Positions 1 to 9,336 of a stretch of DNA of 64,000 nt are shown here, one piece after another. The notes below the pieces were generated by a model. That model was given only the letters and a program-made list of their open reading frames with translations, ran no database searches and was not told the DNA's origin. Source of the stretch: Rhizobium sp. R634 (GTDB taxonomy: Bacteria > Pseudomonadota > Alphaproteobacteria > Rhizobiales > Rhizobiaceae); assembly GCF_002211305.1 (NCBI RefSeq), contig NZ_LOKW01000023.1, positions 62,001 through 126,000 of the forward strand. Direction: 5' to 3'. Within the stretch, counting starts at the first letter, position 1, and the number at the start of each line of letters is the position of its first letter. The position numbers and the translations under genes were made by a program.

Positions 1-1053
1 CAGATTCCGCCGCCCGGCATATTCCGGTGACAGCATGACGTGCGCCAGCAGCCCGGTCAGGAGATTGTGTGCCTGGCTCTGGAAATAGGATCCCGTCGAG
101 GATTCGAAGCGCACGCTCTCCGACAGCAGCATATGCGCGATGCCGACGATATCCTCCTCCTTTTGGCTCGACGTCTCGATTCCGTCGAGCACGTTGAAGC
201 CCATGGTTGGGTTTGTGGGATCGAGCACCATGACCTCCCGCCGGAGCGCGTTGGTGCGGTGCTCGACGACTATGGGCGCGACCTCAGTGGAGGGATCGAG
301 GCAGATCAGAGGTCCAGTATATTTGAGCGCTGTCGGCACGACGTTGCTGGTGGTTTTGTATCCGCCCGATCCGGCGAAAAACAGCATATGGGTGGAATCG
401 AAATCCTGTTTGTAGGTGAGCAATGGCGCCTTCCCGCCCTGTCCCCATGTGCTACGATCGCTTGCATCGAAGGGAAGCGCATGGACGATTTCCCTGTCGA
501 CCCGATAGCGCTCGCCGACGACGATTTCCCCATCCGGCGGAAACAGTTTTCCTGCTGCCGCCATGGGCAGCCAATCGGCATCTCCGAATATTCCACGCCG
601 GGCACGCTTGATTTCATCCGGCACGACGACGGAGATGCGGGCGGACACAGCCACTGCCATGAAGCCGGCGACGGCGGCGATGACTGCGACCATATCAAGA
701 TAGGACAGCGCTCGATCCCACGGAACGACCCGGGCCTGCACAGCAGGTGCAAGCCGGCCGAATTCGCGCAGCGCATAGAAGGCGGCAACACCGAGAAAAC
801 ACAAAAGACTTGCCATGGCGACCGGCCTTCGCCGATGCAGCGGCAAGGCCCACACGGTCAGAAGTCCGGCAAGAGGTCCGAACAGTAGAGGCGGCACAGG
901 TGCTGCCCGCAGGAACCAGTGTTCCATCTTCCCGGACATGCCGGCGGCGAGTCCCGGCCATCGCCAGCCAACAATGTAGATTGTGATCGTGGTGACGGCG
1001 ATCGGCGCCAAAACGAGCAGCAGGCTTGGATGTGGTTTGTCTCTTAGGCCCAT
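1..1053 (-). CDS. traG: Conjugative coupling protein TraG (VirD4/TraG family), 3' part outside window
   Basis: This is the inner-membrane ATPase that couples the relaxosome to the mating-pore secretion channel. The 351 N-terminal codons are present and the gene runs off the left edge. The N-terminus (MGLRDKPHPSLL) carries hydrophobic membrane segments in the first ~150 residues. A TraG-type P-loop (AGSGGYKTTSNV) follows near residue 230, then LDPTNP and GIAHMLL, which are typical of rhizobial TraG. The ATG at 1053 overlaps the last 10 bases of traD, so traC-traD-traG is a translationally coupled operon transcribed away from oriT. The family identity is secure; completeness cannot be judged here. 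Confidence 0.93.
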   Translation of the reverse strand, partial: MGLRDKPHPSLLLVLAPIAVTTITIYIVGWRWPGLAAGMSGKMEHWFLRAAPVPPLLFGPLAGLLTVWALPLHRRRPVAMASLLCFLGVAAFYALREFGRLAPAVQARVVPWDRALSYLDMVAVIAAVAGFMAVAVSARISVVVPDEIKRARRGIFGDADWLPMAAAGKLFPPDGEIVVGERYRVDREIVHALPFDASDRSTWGQGGKAPLLTYKQDFDSTHMLFFAGSGGYKTTSNVVPTALKYTGPLICLDPSTEVAPIVVEHRTNALRREVMVLDPTNPTMGFNVLDGIETSSQKEEDIVGIAHMLLSESVRFESSTGSYFQSQAHNLLTGLLAHVMLSPEYAGRRNL

Positions 1054-1283
1054 TCCGCCGTCTCCTTGAGATGCGATGAAACGTCGGTCAGCGACGGAGC
1101 CTTGAAAGCCTCTTCGCCGATATCGCGTAGCCGCCGATGCTCAATGGAGCCTGGGACGAGCGTTGCCATTTCAATAAGGCCGCCGAGCAGGAATGCCCTA
1201 TCCGCCTTCGACAGCCCGGCTTTGACGACGATCCCGCCGAGCAGGATCATTTCGCGCGCGTCGCGCCTGCGCTCAGCCGTCAT
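1044..1283 (-). CDS. traD: Conjugal transfer protein TraD (small Ti-type accessory protein)
   Basis: A 79-aa protein of the small TraD family found between traC and traG on Ti and Sym plasmids; it is unrelated to F-plasmid TraD. The sequence starts MTAERRRDAREM and contains the conserved block LGGIVVKAGLSKADRAFLLG. I chose the ATG at 1283 over upstream in-frame starts because the family begins just before this RK-rich segment and this start overlaps the end of traC by 11 bases. Its role is accessory in DNA processing and is biochemically poorly defined. It overlaps traG downstream. Confidence 0.85.
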   Translation of the reverse strand: MTAERRRDAREMILLGGIVVKAGLSKADRAFLLGGLIEMATLVPGSIEHRRLRDIGEEAFKAPSLTDVSSHLKETAEWA

Positions 1284-1560
1284 TTGGAACCTGCCCCTGC
1301 GCTCCAGCGCCGCTATCTCCTGATCGACGCGCTTGAGGAGCGGGGCCAGCGGCGCCTTTCCTTTCCCCCTTTCGAAATCGCGCGGCGATCTCCTCGATGA
1401 TCCGATCGACCTCCTCGTCGGCGATCTCCATCTCTGCCAAGCCGGATTTCGTTGCGGCGCGGGCAAACCGCTCGGCCGATTTAACTATCAACAGACGTTT
1501 GCGTTCACGCAGCTTTTCGATCTGGGCGTCGAGATCGGAAATCGATGATTTTGTCGCCAC
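1273..1560 (-). CDS. traC: Conjugal transfer protein TraC
   Basis: A 95-aa relaxosome accessory protein, first gene of traCDG. The likely start is a GTG at 1560 (VATKSSISDLDAQIEKLRER) preceded by a GGAAAGGA ribosome-binding site; a longer reading frame upstream would run into the traA/oriT intergenic region and is unlikely. The N-terminal half is a predicted coiled coil (DLDAQIEKLRERKRLL), followed by the family-typical 'AxxSGLAEMEIADEEVDRIIEEIAARF'-like segment. Ti-plasmid TraC helps TraA at oriT. The divergent traA and the oriT lie directly upstream, which is the standard Ti/Sym arrangement. Confidence 0.85.
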   Translation of the reverse strand: MATKSSISDLDAQIEKLRERKRLLIVKSAERFARAATKSGLAEMEIADEEVDRIIEEIAARFRKGERKGAAGPAPQARRSGDSGAGAQGQVPNDG

Positions 1561-1680
1561 TGCCGGATCCTTTCCGTTTTCAGGCAATCGATACACAGCG
1601 ATTATACTAACTAGAATAAAATAGTAAAATGCGTTAGCGTGCAACCGGAAAAACGGCATCGGCCCTGCGGTCCGATCGGT

Positions 1681-1716
1681 TCGAGGGCGCAATATACGTC
1701 GCTGTCGCGACGTGCT
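1681..1716 (+). other. oriT: Origin of transfer (oriT), Ti/RSF1010-like
   Basis: The traC-traA intergenic region holds GGGCGCAATATACGTCGC followed by a perfect 7-bp inverted repeat: ACGTCGC at 1696-1702, loop TGTC, GCGACGT at 1707-1713. From memory of the family, Ti-plasmid oriT sequences have the same form, a GGGCGCAA(T)TATACGTCGC arm next to an inverted repeat, and the nic region resembles that of RSF1010. The position between divergent traCDG and traA also matches. The nick is expected within or next to the GGGCGCA segment (about 1684-1692). Promoters for both operons must overlap this site, so relaxase binding could affect their expression. Confidence 0.8.
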
Positions 1717-1736
1717 TGGAAGGTCAGGAGACGTCA

Positions 1737-4700
1737 GTGGCGATCATGTTCGTCAGAGCGCAGGTGATCAGCAGGGGAGCGGGACGCAGTATCGTCTCGG
1801 CCGCCGCCTATCGCCACCGCGCCCGGATGATGGATGAACAGGCCGGCACCTCGTTTAGCTATCGGGGCGGAGCTGGCGAGCTGATGCATGAGGAGCTGGC
1901 CCTTCCGGATGACATCCCGGATTGGCTGCGGTCGGCGATATCAGGTCAGTCCGTCAGCAAGGCCAGCGAAGTGTTTTGGAATGCCGTCGATGGCTTCGAG
2001 ACTCGGGCGGATGCGCAGCTCGCCCGCGAACTGATCATCGCGCTGCCGGAAGAACTGACCCGGGCCGAGAATATCGCGCTGGTGCGCGAATTCGTCCGCG
2101 ACAATCTCACTTCGAAAGGGATGATCGCCGACTGGGTCTATCACGACAAGGACGGCAATCCGCATATCCATCTGATGACGACGCTGCGGCCGCTGGCGAA
2201 GGAAGGGTTCGGGCCGAAGAAAGTTGCCGTCGTGGGAGAGGATGGCAAGCCGCTGCGTGTCGTCACGCCGGACCGCCCGAACGGCAAGATCGTTTATAAA
2301 GTCTGGGCGGGCGACAAGGAAACGATGAAGGCGTGGAAAATCGCATGGGCGGAGGCTGCGAACCGGCACCTAGCGCTTGCCGGCCACGAGATCCGGCTCG
2401 ACGGCCGCTCCTATGCCGAACAGGGTCTCGACGGTATCGCGCAAAAACATCTCGGGCCGGAGAAGGCGGCGCTTGCGCGAAAGGGCAGGGAGCTCCACTT
2501 CGCGCCGGCTGATCTTGCCCGCCGCCAGGAGAGGGCCGATCGGCTGCTGGCAGAGCCGGAGCTTTTGCTGAAGCAGCTCGCCAATGAGCGCTCTGCCTTC
2601 GATGAGAGGGATATCGCCAGGGCGCTGCATCGTTATGTCGACGACCCGGTCGATTTTGCCAACATCCGCGCACGCCTCATGGGGTCGGACCAATTGGTCA
2701 TTCTGAAGCCGCAGGAGATCGGGGCAGAGACGGGAAAGGTGTCGGAGCCCGCCGTGTTCACCACACGGGAGATGCTGCGTATCGAATACGACATGGCACA
2801 GTCGGCGCGGGGTTTGTCGGAGCGCCACGGTTTCGGTGTTTCCGAGCGGAATGTGAAAATGGCGATCGAACGCCTCGAGAGTGGCGATCCCAAAAATCCG
2901 TTTCGGCTCGATGCAGAGCAGGTCGATGCTGTCCGTCATGTCACCGGTGACGATGGCATTGCCGCCGTCGTCGGGCTCGCCGGCGCCGGCAAATCGACGC
3001 TGCTTGCTGCCGCACGTCTTGCCTGGGAGGGCGAGGGACACCGGGTGGTCGGTGCCGCCCTTGCCGGCAAGGCTGCGGAAGGGTTGGAAGGAAGTTCCGG
3101 CATCCGGTCGCGTACACTCGCCTCCTGGGAGCTGGTCTGGGCCAATGGCCGTGAGACGCTGCACCGCGGCGACGTCGTGGTGATCGACGAGGCCGGCATG
3201 GTCTCGTCGCAACAGATGGCCCGCGTGCTGAAGATCGTCGAACAGGCGGAGGCGAAAGTCATTCTAGTCGGCGATGCGATGCAGCTGCAGCCGATCCAGG
3301 CGGGTGCTGCCTTCCGGGCGATCAGCGAACGCATCGGTTTTGCCGAGCTTTCCGTCGTGCGACGCCAGCGCCAGGAATGGGCACGCGATGCCTCGCGTCT
3401 GTTTGCACGCGGCGAAATCGACAAGGGCCTCGACACCTATGCCAGGCGAGGCCATCTGGTCGAGGCGGGGACGCGGCAGGAGATCGTCGATCGCATCGTT
3501 GCCGATTGGAGCGATGCGCGCAGACAGGCAATCGGTCGATCTGTTGGCGAGGGCAGGAACGGCAGTCTTCGCGGCGATGAGTTGCTCGTGCTCGCCCACA
3601 CCAACGCCGACGTCAAACGTCTGAACGAGGCGCTGCGATCGGTGATGACGGGTGAGGGGGCGCTCGGCGAAAGCCGCAGCTTCCGGAGCGAGCGGGGCGC
3701 ACGGGAATTCGCTGCTGGCGACCGCATCATTTTCCTGGAGAACGCCCGCTTCATCGAGCCGCGCGGCCAGCGGCTCGGCCCGCAATATGTCAAGAACGGT
3801 ATGCTCGGCACGGTCGTCTCCACCGGCGATGCGAAAGGCGAGGTCCTGCTGTCGGTGCGCCTCGACAATGGCAGCAAGGTGGTCTTCGGCGAGGACAGTT
3901 ATCGCAATGTCGATCATGGCTATGCCGCGACCATTCACAAGTCGCAGGGCGCGACGGTCGACCGCACCTTCGTGCTCGCGACCGGCATGATGGACCAGCA
4001 TCTGACCTATGTGTCGATGACGAGGCATCGCGACCGCGCCGATCTTTATGCGGCGAAGGAGGATTTCGAGGCGAAGCCGGAATGGGGACGCAAGGCCCGC
4101 GCCGATCATGCCGCGGGTGTGACCGGCGAGCTTGTCGAAACCGGCGAAGCCAAATTCCGGCCTGACGACGAGGATGCCGACGATAGCCCCTATGCCGACA
4201 TTAGGACCGACGACCGAACCGTGCATCGGCTTTGGGGCGTGAGCCTGCCGAAGGCGCTCGAGGAGGCCAACATCTCAGAAGGCGACACCGTCACGCTGCG
4301 CAAGGACGGCGTCGAGAAGGTCAGGGTCCAGGTTGCGGTCCTCAACGAAGTGACAGGCCAGAAGCACTACGAGGAGAGGGAGGTCGACCGCAATGTCTGG
4401 ACGGCCAAGCGGATCGAAACCGCCGAGGCTCGCCTCGAGCGCATCGAGCGGGAAAGCCATCGGCCGGAACTCTTCAAGCAGCTCGTCGAGCGGTTGTCGC
4501 GCTCGGGCGCCAAGACGACGACGCTCGATTTTGAGAGCGAGGCAGGTTACCGGGCACATGCTGAGGATTTTGCCAGGCGCAGTGGGCTCGATCATCTCGC
4601 TTTGGCAGCGGCCGAGATGGAGGAAAGCCTGTCCCGGCGGTGGGCGTGGGTTGCCGAGAAGAGGGAGCAGGTGGCGAAGCTCTGGGAGCGCGCGAGCGTG

Positions 4701-6362
4701 GCGCTCGGCTTTGCGATCGAGCGAGAGCGACGCGCCTCCTACAATGAGGAGAGAACCGAAGCCTTGTCGCAAACGGACCTTGCCGACGTGCGCTATCTGA
4801 TCGCACCGGCCACCGCCTTCTTCCGGAGCGTTGATGAGGACGCGCGGCTGGCGCAACTATCATCCCCGGCCTGGAAGGAGCGGGAACCACTCCTGCGACC
4901 TTTGCTCGAGACGATCTATCGCGACCCGGATGCCGCGCTTGCCGCCCTGAATGCGCTGGTGTCGAATCTGGGTATCGCGCCGCGCGAGCTCGCCGGCAAT
5001 CTTGCCGCAGTACCGGATCGGCTTGGTCGCCTGCGTGGTTCAGACCCGATTGTCGACGGACGCGCCGCCCGCGATGAGCGCAGTGCCGCGATCGCCGCCT
5101 TGAGGGAACTCAAGCCGCTGGCGCGAGCCCACGCGACCGAGTTCCGCAGGAACGCCGATCGATTCCGCGAGCGCGAGGAGAGACGTCGGGCGCATATGTC
5201 GTTGTCGATCCCGGCGCTCTCCGAACGCGCCATGGCGCGCCTTTCGGAGATCGAGGCGGTGCGCAGCCAGGGCGGGAACGACGCTTATAAGACGGCCTTT
5301 GCGCTCGCCGCCAAAGATCGCTCGGTCGTGCAGGAGATGAAGGCAGTTAACGAGGCACTGACTGCCCGTTTCGGCTGGAGCGCCTTCACCTCGAAGGCGG
5401 ATGATATCGCGGAACGCAACATGGTCGAGCGCATGCCGGAGGATGTCACCGATGAGCACCGCGGAAAGCTGACGCGGCTGTTCGAAGCCGTGCGACGCTT
5501 CGCGGAAGAGCAGCACCTCGCCGAGCGTCGGGATCGCTCACAAGTCGTCGCCGGCGCGCGTGCTGATTTCAGCAAAGAGCCAGGAAAGGAGAATGTCATG
5601 CCGTCCATGATCGCTCCCGTTACCGAGTTCAAGGTCCCGGTCGAAGAAGAGGCGCGATCTCGTGCCCTTGCTTCGCCTCTCTATCGCCAGCAGCGCGCCG
5701 CGTTGGCCGAGGTGGCACGAGTGATATGGCGCGATCCGGCCGGCGCCGTTGACAAGATCGAGGAGCTGTTCGGGAAAGGTTTTGCCGCTGATCGCATTGC
5801 TGCCGCGGTGACCAATGACCCGGCCGCCTACGGAGCCTTGCGCGGTTCCGACCGTCTCATGGACCGGATGCTAGCATCGGGTCGGGAGCGGAAAGAGGCA
5901 GTGTTGGCCGTGGTGGAAGCAGCAAGGCGTCTGCGCATGCTTGGTGCGGCCTATATCAATGCGCTCGATGCCGAACGCCATGCCATCACGGAAGAGCGTC
6001 GGCGTATGGCGGTTGCCATTCCTGCGCTGTCGAAGGCTGCGGAAGAGGCGCTGACGCGCCTGACCGGCGAAGCGAGGAAGGACAGCAGGATGCTCAGCGT
6101 CTCCGCCGCGTCCCTCGATCCGAACATCCGCCGGGAATTTGCCGCTGTCAACCGGGCGCTCGACGAGCGCTTTGGTCGCAATACCATCGTTCGGGGCGAT
6201 AACGACCTCGCCAACATGGTGCCGCCTGTGCAGCGCCGAGCTTTCGAGGCGATGCAGGAAAGGTTGAAAGTCCTGCAGCAGACTGTTCGCCTGCAGAGTA
6301 GCGAGCAGATCATCGTTGAGCGGCGTCAACGGGCTGACCGCGCTCGCGGCATCAACCTCTGA
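1737..6362 (+). CDS. traA: Conjugative relaxase-helicase TraA (long rhizobial type)
   Basis: This protein nicks oriT, becomes covalently linked to the 5' end and unwinds DNA for transfer. It has 1541 aa from the GTG at 1737, where the family N-terminus (VAIMFVRAQVISRGAGRS) begins behind an AGGTCAGGAG ribosome-binding site; the 7-codon-longer TTG frame is rejected. Domains in order: a MobA/MobL relaxase (candidate catalytic Tyr in AAAYRHRARM near residue 25; metal-binding histidines in GNPHIHLM near 140); a RecD/TraI-like helicase with Walker A GLAGAGKST (~412) and Walker B VVVIDEAG (~479); then a long C-terminal extension rich in E/R-type helices. Ti-plasmid TraA is about 1100 aa, so this is the longer Sym-plasmid form. 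No traF/traB follows it. Confidence 0.97.
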   Translation: MAIMFVRAQVISRGAGRSIVSAAAYRHRARMMDEQAGTSFSYRGGAGELMHEELALPDDIPDWLRSAISGQSVSKASEVFWNAVDGFETRADAQLARELIIALPEELTRAENIALVREFVRDNLTSKGMIADWVYHDKDGNPHIHLMTTLRPLAKEGFGPKKVAVVGEDGKPLRVVTPDRPNGKIVYKVWAGDKETMKAWKIAWAEAANRHLALAGHEIRLDGRSYAEQGLDGIAQKHLGPEKAALARKGRELHFAPADLARRQERADRLLAEPELLLKQLANERSAFDERDIARALHRYVDDPVDFANIRARLMGSDQLVILKPQEIGAETGKVSEPAVFTTREMLRIEYDMAQSARGLSERHGFGVSERNVKMAIERLESGDPKNPFRLDAEQVDAVRHVTGDDGIAAVVGLAGAGKSTLLAAARLAWEGEGHRVVGAALAGKAAEGLEGSSGIRSRTLASWELVWANGRETLHRGDVVVIDEAGMVSSQQMARVLKIVEQAEAKVILVGDAMQLQPIQAGAAFRAISERIGFAELSVVRRQRQEWARDASRLFARGEIDKGLDTYARRGHLVEAGTRQEIVDRIVADWSDARRQAIGRSVGEGRNGSLRGDELLVLAHTNADVKRLNEALRSVMTGEGALGESRSFRSERGAREFAAGDRIIFLENARFIEPRGQRLGPQYVKNGMLGTVVSTGDAKGEVLLSVRLDNGSKVVFGEDSYRNVDHGYAATIHKSQGATVDRTFVLATGMMDQHLTYVSMTRHRDRADLYAAKEDFEAKPEWGRKARADHAAGVTGELVETGEAKFRPDDEDADDSPYADIRTDDRTVHRLWGVSLPKALEEANISEGDTVTLRKDGVEKVRVQVAVLNEVTGQKHYEEREVDRNVWTAKRIETAEARLERIERESHRPELFKQLVERLSRSGAKTTTLDFESEAGYRAHAEDFARRSGLDHLALAAAEMEESLSRRWAWVAEKREQVAKLWERASVALGFAIERERRASYNEERTEALSQTDLADVRYLIAPATAFFRSVDEDARLAQLSSPAWKEREPLLRPLLETIYRDPDAALAALNALVSNLGIAPRELAGNLAAVPDRLGRLRGSDPIVDGRAARDERSAAIAALRELKPLARAHATEFRRNADRFREREERRRAHMSLSIPALSERAMARLSEIEAVRSQGGNDAYKTAFALAAKDRSVVQEMKAVNEALTARFGWSAFTSKADDIAERNMVERMPEDVTDEHRGKLTRLFEAVRRFAEEQHLAERRDRSQVVAGARADFSKEPGKENVMPSMIAPVTEFKVPVEEEARSRALASPLYRQQRAALAEVARVIWRDPAGAVDKIEELFGKGFAADRIAAAVTNDPAAYGALRGSDRLMDRMLASGRERKEAVLAVVEAARRLRMLGAAYINALDAERHAITEERRRMAVAIPALSKAAEEALTRLTGEARKDSRMLSVSAASLDPNIRREFAAVNRALDERFGRNTIVRGDNDLANMVPPVQRRAFEAMQERLKVLQQTVRLQSSEQIIVERRQRADRARGINL

Positions 6363-6463
6363 GGCTCGAAGAATCGGGGCATGAAATGGTTGGTCGGTTG
6401 GAAAAGCACGAGGAGCCGATTGGACCGAGATCGATCTTCCAATGGGTGGCGAAGCGGATGAAG

Positions 6464-6934
6464 CTATTGTTCGTCCGTTCCGCAGCGGTCATTGTAGAAG
6501 CGATTGCAGGCCTCGCCAGATCGCATGTTGTCTGCTTGACGCCACTCGATGGTCCCCTCGGACACTGACGTGGCCAGAAACAAGCTTGCCTCCAACAGCG
6601 CGCGGATGCCACAGAATGTGACGAGGTCTCGCGCTGACACCCTGAAAAACAAGCTTTCACTGGTCGGCACTATGATCGCGCCGCCATCTTCGAAAGTTAG
6701 AAGCCTGTCAGGTCCCATGGCGACGAGGGATTGGCAGAAGTCCTCGATTTGCGTGCAGATTATGTCGGCAACGTGCTGCGTGCGCGAGATAGCGACAAAC
6801 GCTTCGGCGACGTGTACGCACTTTGAAATATCTCCCTCACCCGCCATCATTGGCGCTCGTGGCAGGATCAGATGCGCCTTGCCCGGCGGGCCAAGGTCAA
6901 CGAAGTGACAGATTTCGCCAATCGATTTCTTCAT
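6464..6934 (-). CDS. Hypothetical protein (156 aa)
   Basis: I do not recognise this gene. The frame is open for 156 codons from an ATG at 6934 with AGGAA nine bases upstream. The product (MKKSIGEICHFVDLGPPGKA...) is soluble, has several cysteines (GEICHF, KCVHV, IICTQI, FCQS, FCGIR, GEACNR) and an alternating hydrophobic pattern, and lacks signal peptide or membrane segments. It reads like a real globular protein, more convincing than the overlapping plus-strand frames. It lies convergent to traA and is separated by ~160 bp from the methyltransferase-like gene on the same strand. Its position beside the transfer genes might mean a plasmid-maintenance or regulatory role, but that is only context. 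Confidence 0.5.
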   Translation of the reverse strand: MKKSIGEICHFVDLGPPGKAHLILPRAPMMAGEGDISKCVHVAEAFVAISRTQHVADIICTQIEDFCQSLVAMGPDRLLTFEDGGAIIVPTSESLFFRVSARDLVTFCGIRALLEASLFLATSVSEGTIEWRQADNMRSGEACNRFYNDRCGTDEQ

Positions 6935-7091
6935 GCTGTTCCTGCGTGTTTGGAGAAAAAAATTGTCGAGACGGAGAAGCGCTCGACGCTGCTCAACGTC
7001 GCATTCTGCAGATGCAAAGGTTGTTGCAGCTGGTGTTCGTGAAAAGATGGGGCAGTTGCGCTCATGCGACGGTCAAGACTGAGTGAGATCG

Positions 7092-8168
7092 CTAAAGAGT
7101 CCAGGATTGCCCCGATAGCCGCCTTGCTTCGGATTCTGGGTAAAGGCGGTAAGGAAGGTCCGCATAGACATATTCTGCCGGAATCGCGGGTGGGGACAGC
7201 TTCGATAGGAACAGGTCGAGATTCTCCTGACTGTTGCTGGAGACAAGCGTGTAGAAATTGCCGCTGTTCCAGGTGACGAATGAGTGTACGAAGAACCGGC
7301 GTAGTGCTTCGCCCATCTTCGAAAGGGTGACTTCGTTTCGATCCATTCGTGTCAGCACCGTCTCTTCCTTCGCGCGAATGTCTGACGCGCTGAAGAAGCG
7401 GGCTTTGAAGCTATGGTCCTTCTGGCGTTCCCGTCGCCGATATTCCTCGTCGTCTTCATGCCTGAACTTCTCCACGAACATGAAGAGCCCGTTGGTCTTG
7501 AGATGCTGCGAGACGAAACGGATCTGATCGAAGCGATTTGGTGAATACATCTGGAAAGTCGTGTCCTCGAGGATGATATCGAAACCGCCGCCAAACTTTC
7601 GAAGCTCCACGTCTTCTTGGATCCTTTGCGATGTCAGATGATGAAATGGTCCGTGGAAAAACATGGCGTGAGGAGGAACGCCATAGGCATAGAAGCTTCT
7701 GAGGTTCTCGACGTTGGGACTGCAGGACAGTGTTTCTATCCTGCCATTGCCAAGTTCGCCGATCACACGGGCCATCGTCCCCTCGGCTGTGCCTAGAGTG
7801 TAGAGCTTCAACTGCCCCTTTCTGGCGCGCGAATATTTGAGGATCGCGCTGCCCATGCGGCACTCTTCTTCGAACCGGTAGGGTATGCTGCTCAAGTAGT
7901 GCTTGTCGAACGGACCTTGGCGCAGCGGATGAAGGGCTGAAAAGCGCCTGAACGTCATGTCTACTGGGAACAAGCGGCGATCGAGCTCAGGCGATCTAAC
8001 AGGCATTCCAGCCTCTCCGGACGCGGTTGTCGAAAAGAATTCCGAAAGCTCGTTAAGACGAGGTGCGCGGTCGCACTCCTCAATGAAGTCGGCAAATTCA
8101 CGCATGCGAAAGCCTGCCTTTCTCTCGCACCATCGCGTTTTCAGGTTTTCAGGGAGGAAATCGCGCAT
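7092..8168 (-). CDS. SAM-dependent methyltransferase-like protein
   Basis: A 358-aa protein with a class I methyltransferase-like core in its middle. The glycine motif I is LYTLGTAEGTMARVIGE, followed by an acidic strand end (RIETLSCSPNVENLRSF), a motif IV-like FDIILEDTTFQMYSP and a post-motif NGLFMFVEKF. The ~120 N-terminal residues contain no domain I recognise. Motif I has a serviceable but non-canonical glycine pattern, so the cofactor should be tested; nicotianamine-synthase-like or other SAM alkyl transferases share this fold. The gene is divergent from the AraC-MFS-unknown operon across a 190-bp shared region, suggesting joint control and a role in making or modifying a small exported molecule (inference). 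Confidence 0.68.
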   Translation of the reverse strand: MRDFLPENLKTRWCERKAGFRMREFADFIEECDRAPRLNELSEFFSTTASGEAGMPVRSPELDRRLFPVDMTFRRFSALHPLRQGPFDKHYLSSIPYRFEEECRMGSAILKYSRARKGQLKLYTLGTAEGTMARVIGELGNGRIETLSCSPNVENLRSFYAYGVPPHAMFFHGPFHHLTSQRIQEDVELRKFGGGFDIILEDTTFQMYSPNRFDQIRFVSQHLKTNGLFMFVEKFRHEDDEEYRRRERQKDHSFKARFFSASDIRAKEETVLTRMDRNEVTLSKMGEALRRFFVHSFVTWNSGNFYTLVSSNSQENLDLFLSKLSPPAIPAEYVYADLPYRLYPESEARRLSGQSWTL

Positions 8169-8360
8169 CCCGAAAAGATTGCGCCCTCAGCGACGATGCT
8201 CCCAGAAGATGATCGTGATCATCATGTTTTCGCATCCACGATTTTGATCGGGTTTCACGAAATTGACATGAAATTCGACCTGAGGTTAAAGCCAGGTTTT
8301 TTAGCAACTTCGGGTGAGCTAGGCTCGCTGCCTGCGGTCTTTTGAGGAGCAGCTACTCGA

Positions 8361-9245
8361 GTGGGGATCCTTCCAATAATTCAGCCCGAACGGATGAAGA
8401 AGTCACAAGGGGAAACCATCCTTCACCAACAGGGCCTCTGGAGCCATGCCCGCGCCGATATCGTTCGTCGGCGCGGTCTGGGGCGACAGGTTATCGACGT
8501 TGTCGCGGACGATCACCTGATCTTCCTCAACATAAGGGGTACTGCGGCATCCGGCGAAAACTTTCTGGACGGACGAAGAGTCGAGTTCAGTCCGCGGCCG
8601 GACGGCTCGCTCGTTTATATTCCCCCCGGTTGCCATTGGACCGGTTGGGACGAAGGGGATGCTGAGGGTTGTTATCTTATGATAACCATGACGCGGGACT
8701 TCTTTTTCAACCTCGCGATCAAGCTGCCCCGCGCCGGCACCTTACGTCCGGAACTTGGATTTAGAGATCTGCCGATCCAATGCTTGGCGCGGCAGATTGC
8801 CGGAGAACTTTCACACGACGATTCCATGGGGAGTCTGATCGTTGAAGGGCATCTTGCGGCTATCTTCGGACTTCTGCAGCGCCGCTCCGGTACATCTGGC
8901 AGAGTATCTCGAGGAGGATTGGCGCCTACGGTTCTCAAGCGAGTGATAGGGCGAATCGAAGCTCATATCGATCGGCCTCCGAGCGTGCGCGCTCTGGCCG
9001 AAGAGGCGGGATTGACCTACGAGCATTTTTCCCGCGCTTTCAAGCAGTCGCAAGGCTCGACGCCCTATGGGTTCTATAATCAGCGCCGTCTTGAACGTGC
9101 GACCGACCTTCTCCGCACGACTGCGATGAGCGTGACCGAGATCGCGATTGCTTGTGGCTACGCCAGCGGGAGCCACCTCTCGACCAGATTTCGCCGGGAG
9201 ACGGGATTTTCACCCGCCGAGTACCGGGCACTCTGGAAGGAATAG
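8361..9245 (+). CDS. AraC-family transcriptional regulator
   Basis: A 294-aa regulator. The C-terminal ~100 residues hold the AraC double helix-turn-helix: PPSVRALAEEAGLTYEHFSR, then the second HTH TAMSVTEIAIACGYASGSHL and the closing motif FRRETGFSPAEYR. The N-terminal ~170 residues look like a cupin-type ligand domain (RVEFSPRPDGSLVYIPPGC). The start is uncertain: GTG 8361 has GAGGAG somewhat far upstream, and ATG 8394 is an alternative. It is the first gene ahead of the MFS transporter (91-bp gap) and is divergent from the methyltransferase-like gene. Siderophore loci often carry such AraC regulators, but no iron box was identified here. Confidence 0.85.
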   Translation: MGILPIIQPERMKKSQGETILHQQGLWSHARADIVRRRGLGRQVIDVVADDHLIFLNIRGTAASGENFLDGRRVEFSPRPDGSLVYIPPGCHWTGWDEGDAEGCYLMITMTRDFFFNLAIKLPRAGTLRPELGFRDLPIQCLARQIAGELSHDDSMGSLIVEGHLAAIFGLLQRRSGTSGRVSRGGLAPTVLKRVIGRIEAHIDRPPSVRALAEEAGLTYEHFSRAFKQSQGSTPYGFYNQRRLERATDLLRTTAMSVTEIAIACGYASGSHLSTRFRRETGFSPAEYRALWKE

Positions 9246-9336
9246 GTGGTTCTGGACAAGAGATAATATCAAATTCATGAAAGCCGCCAGCTATTCAGAG
9301 GAATAACATGTCCTCACGAACCTGCCAGTAGGGAGT

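Noticed and set aside
40..888. 282-codon plus-strand open frame at the left edge
   Set aside because: It is antisense to traG, which has clear family motifs; the product has no recognisable features and codon use is a GC-rich shadow pattern.
2370..4226. Long minus-strand open frames (280 and 320 codons) inside traA
   Set aside because: They lie within the well-supported traA relaxase-helicase coding region and have no family features.
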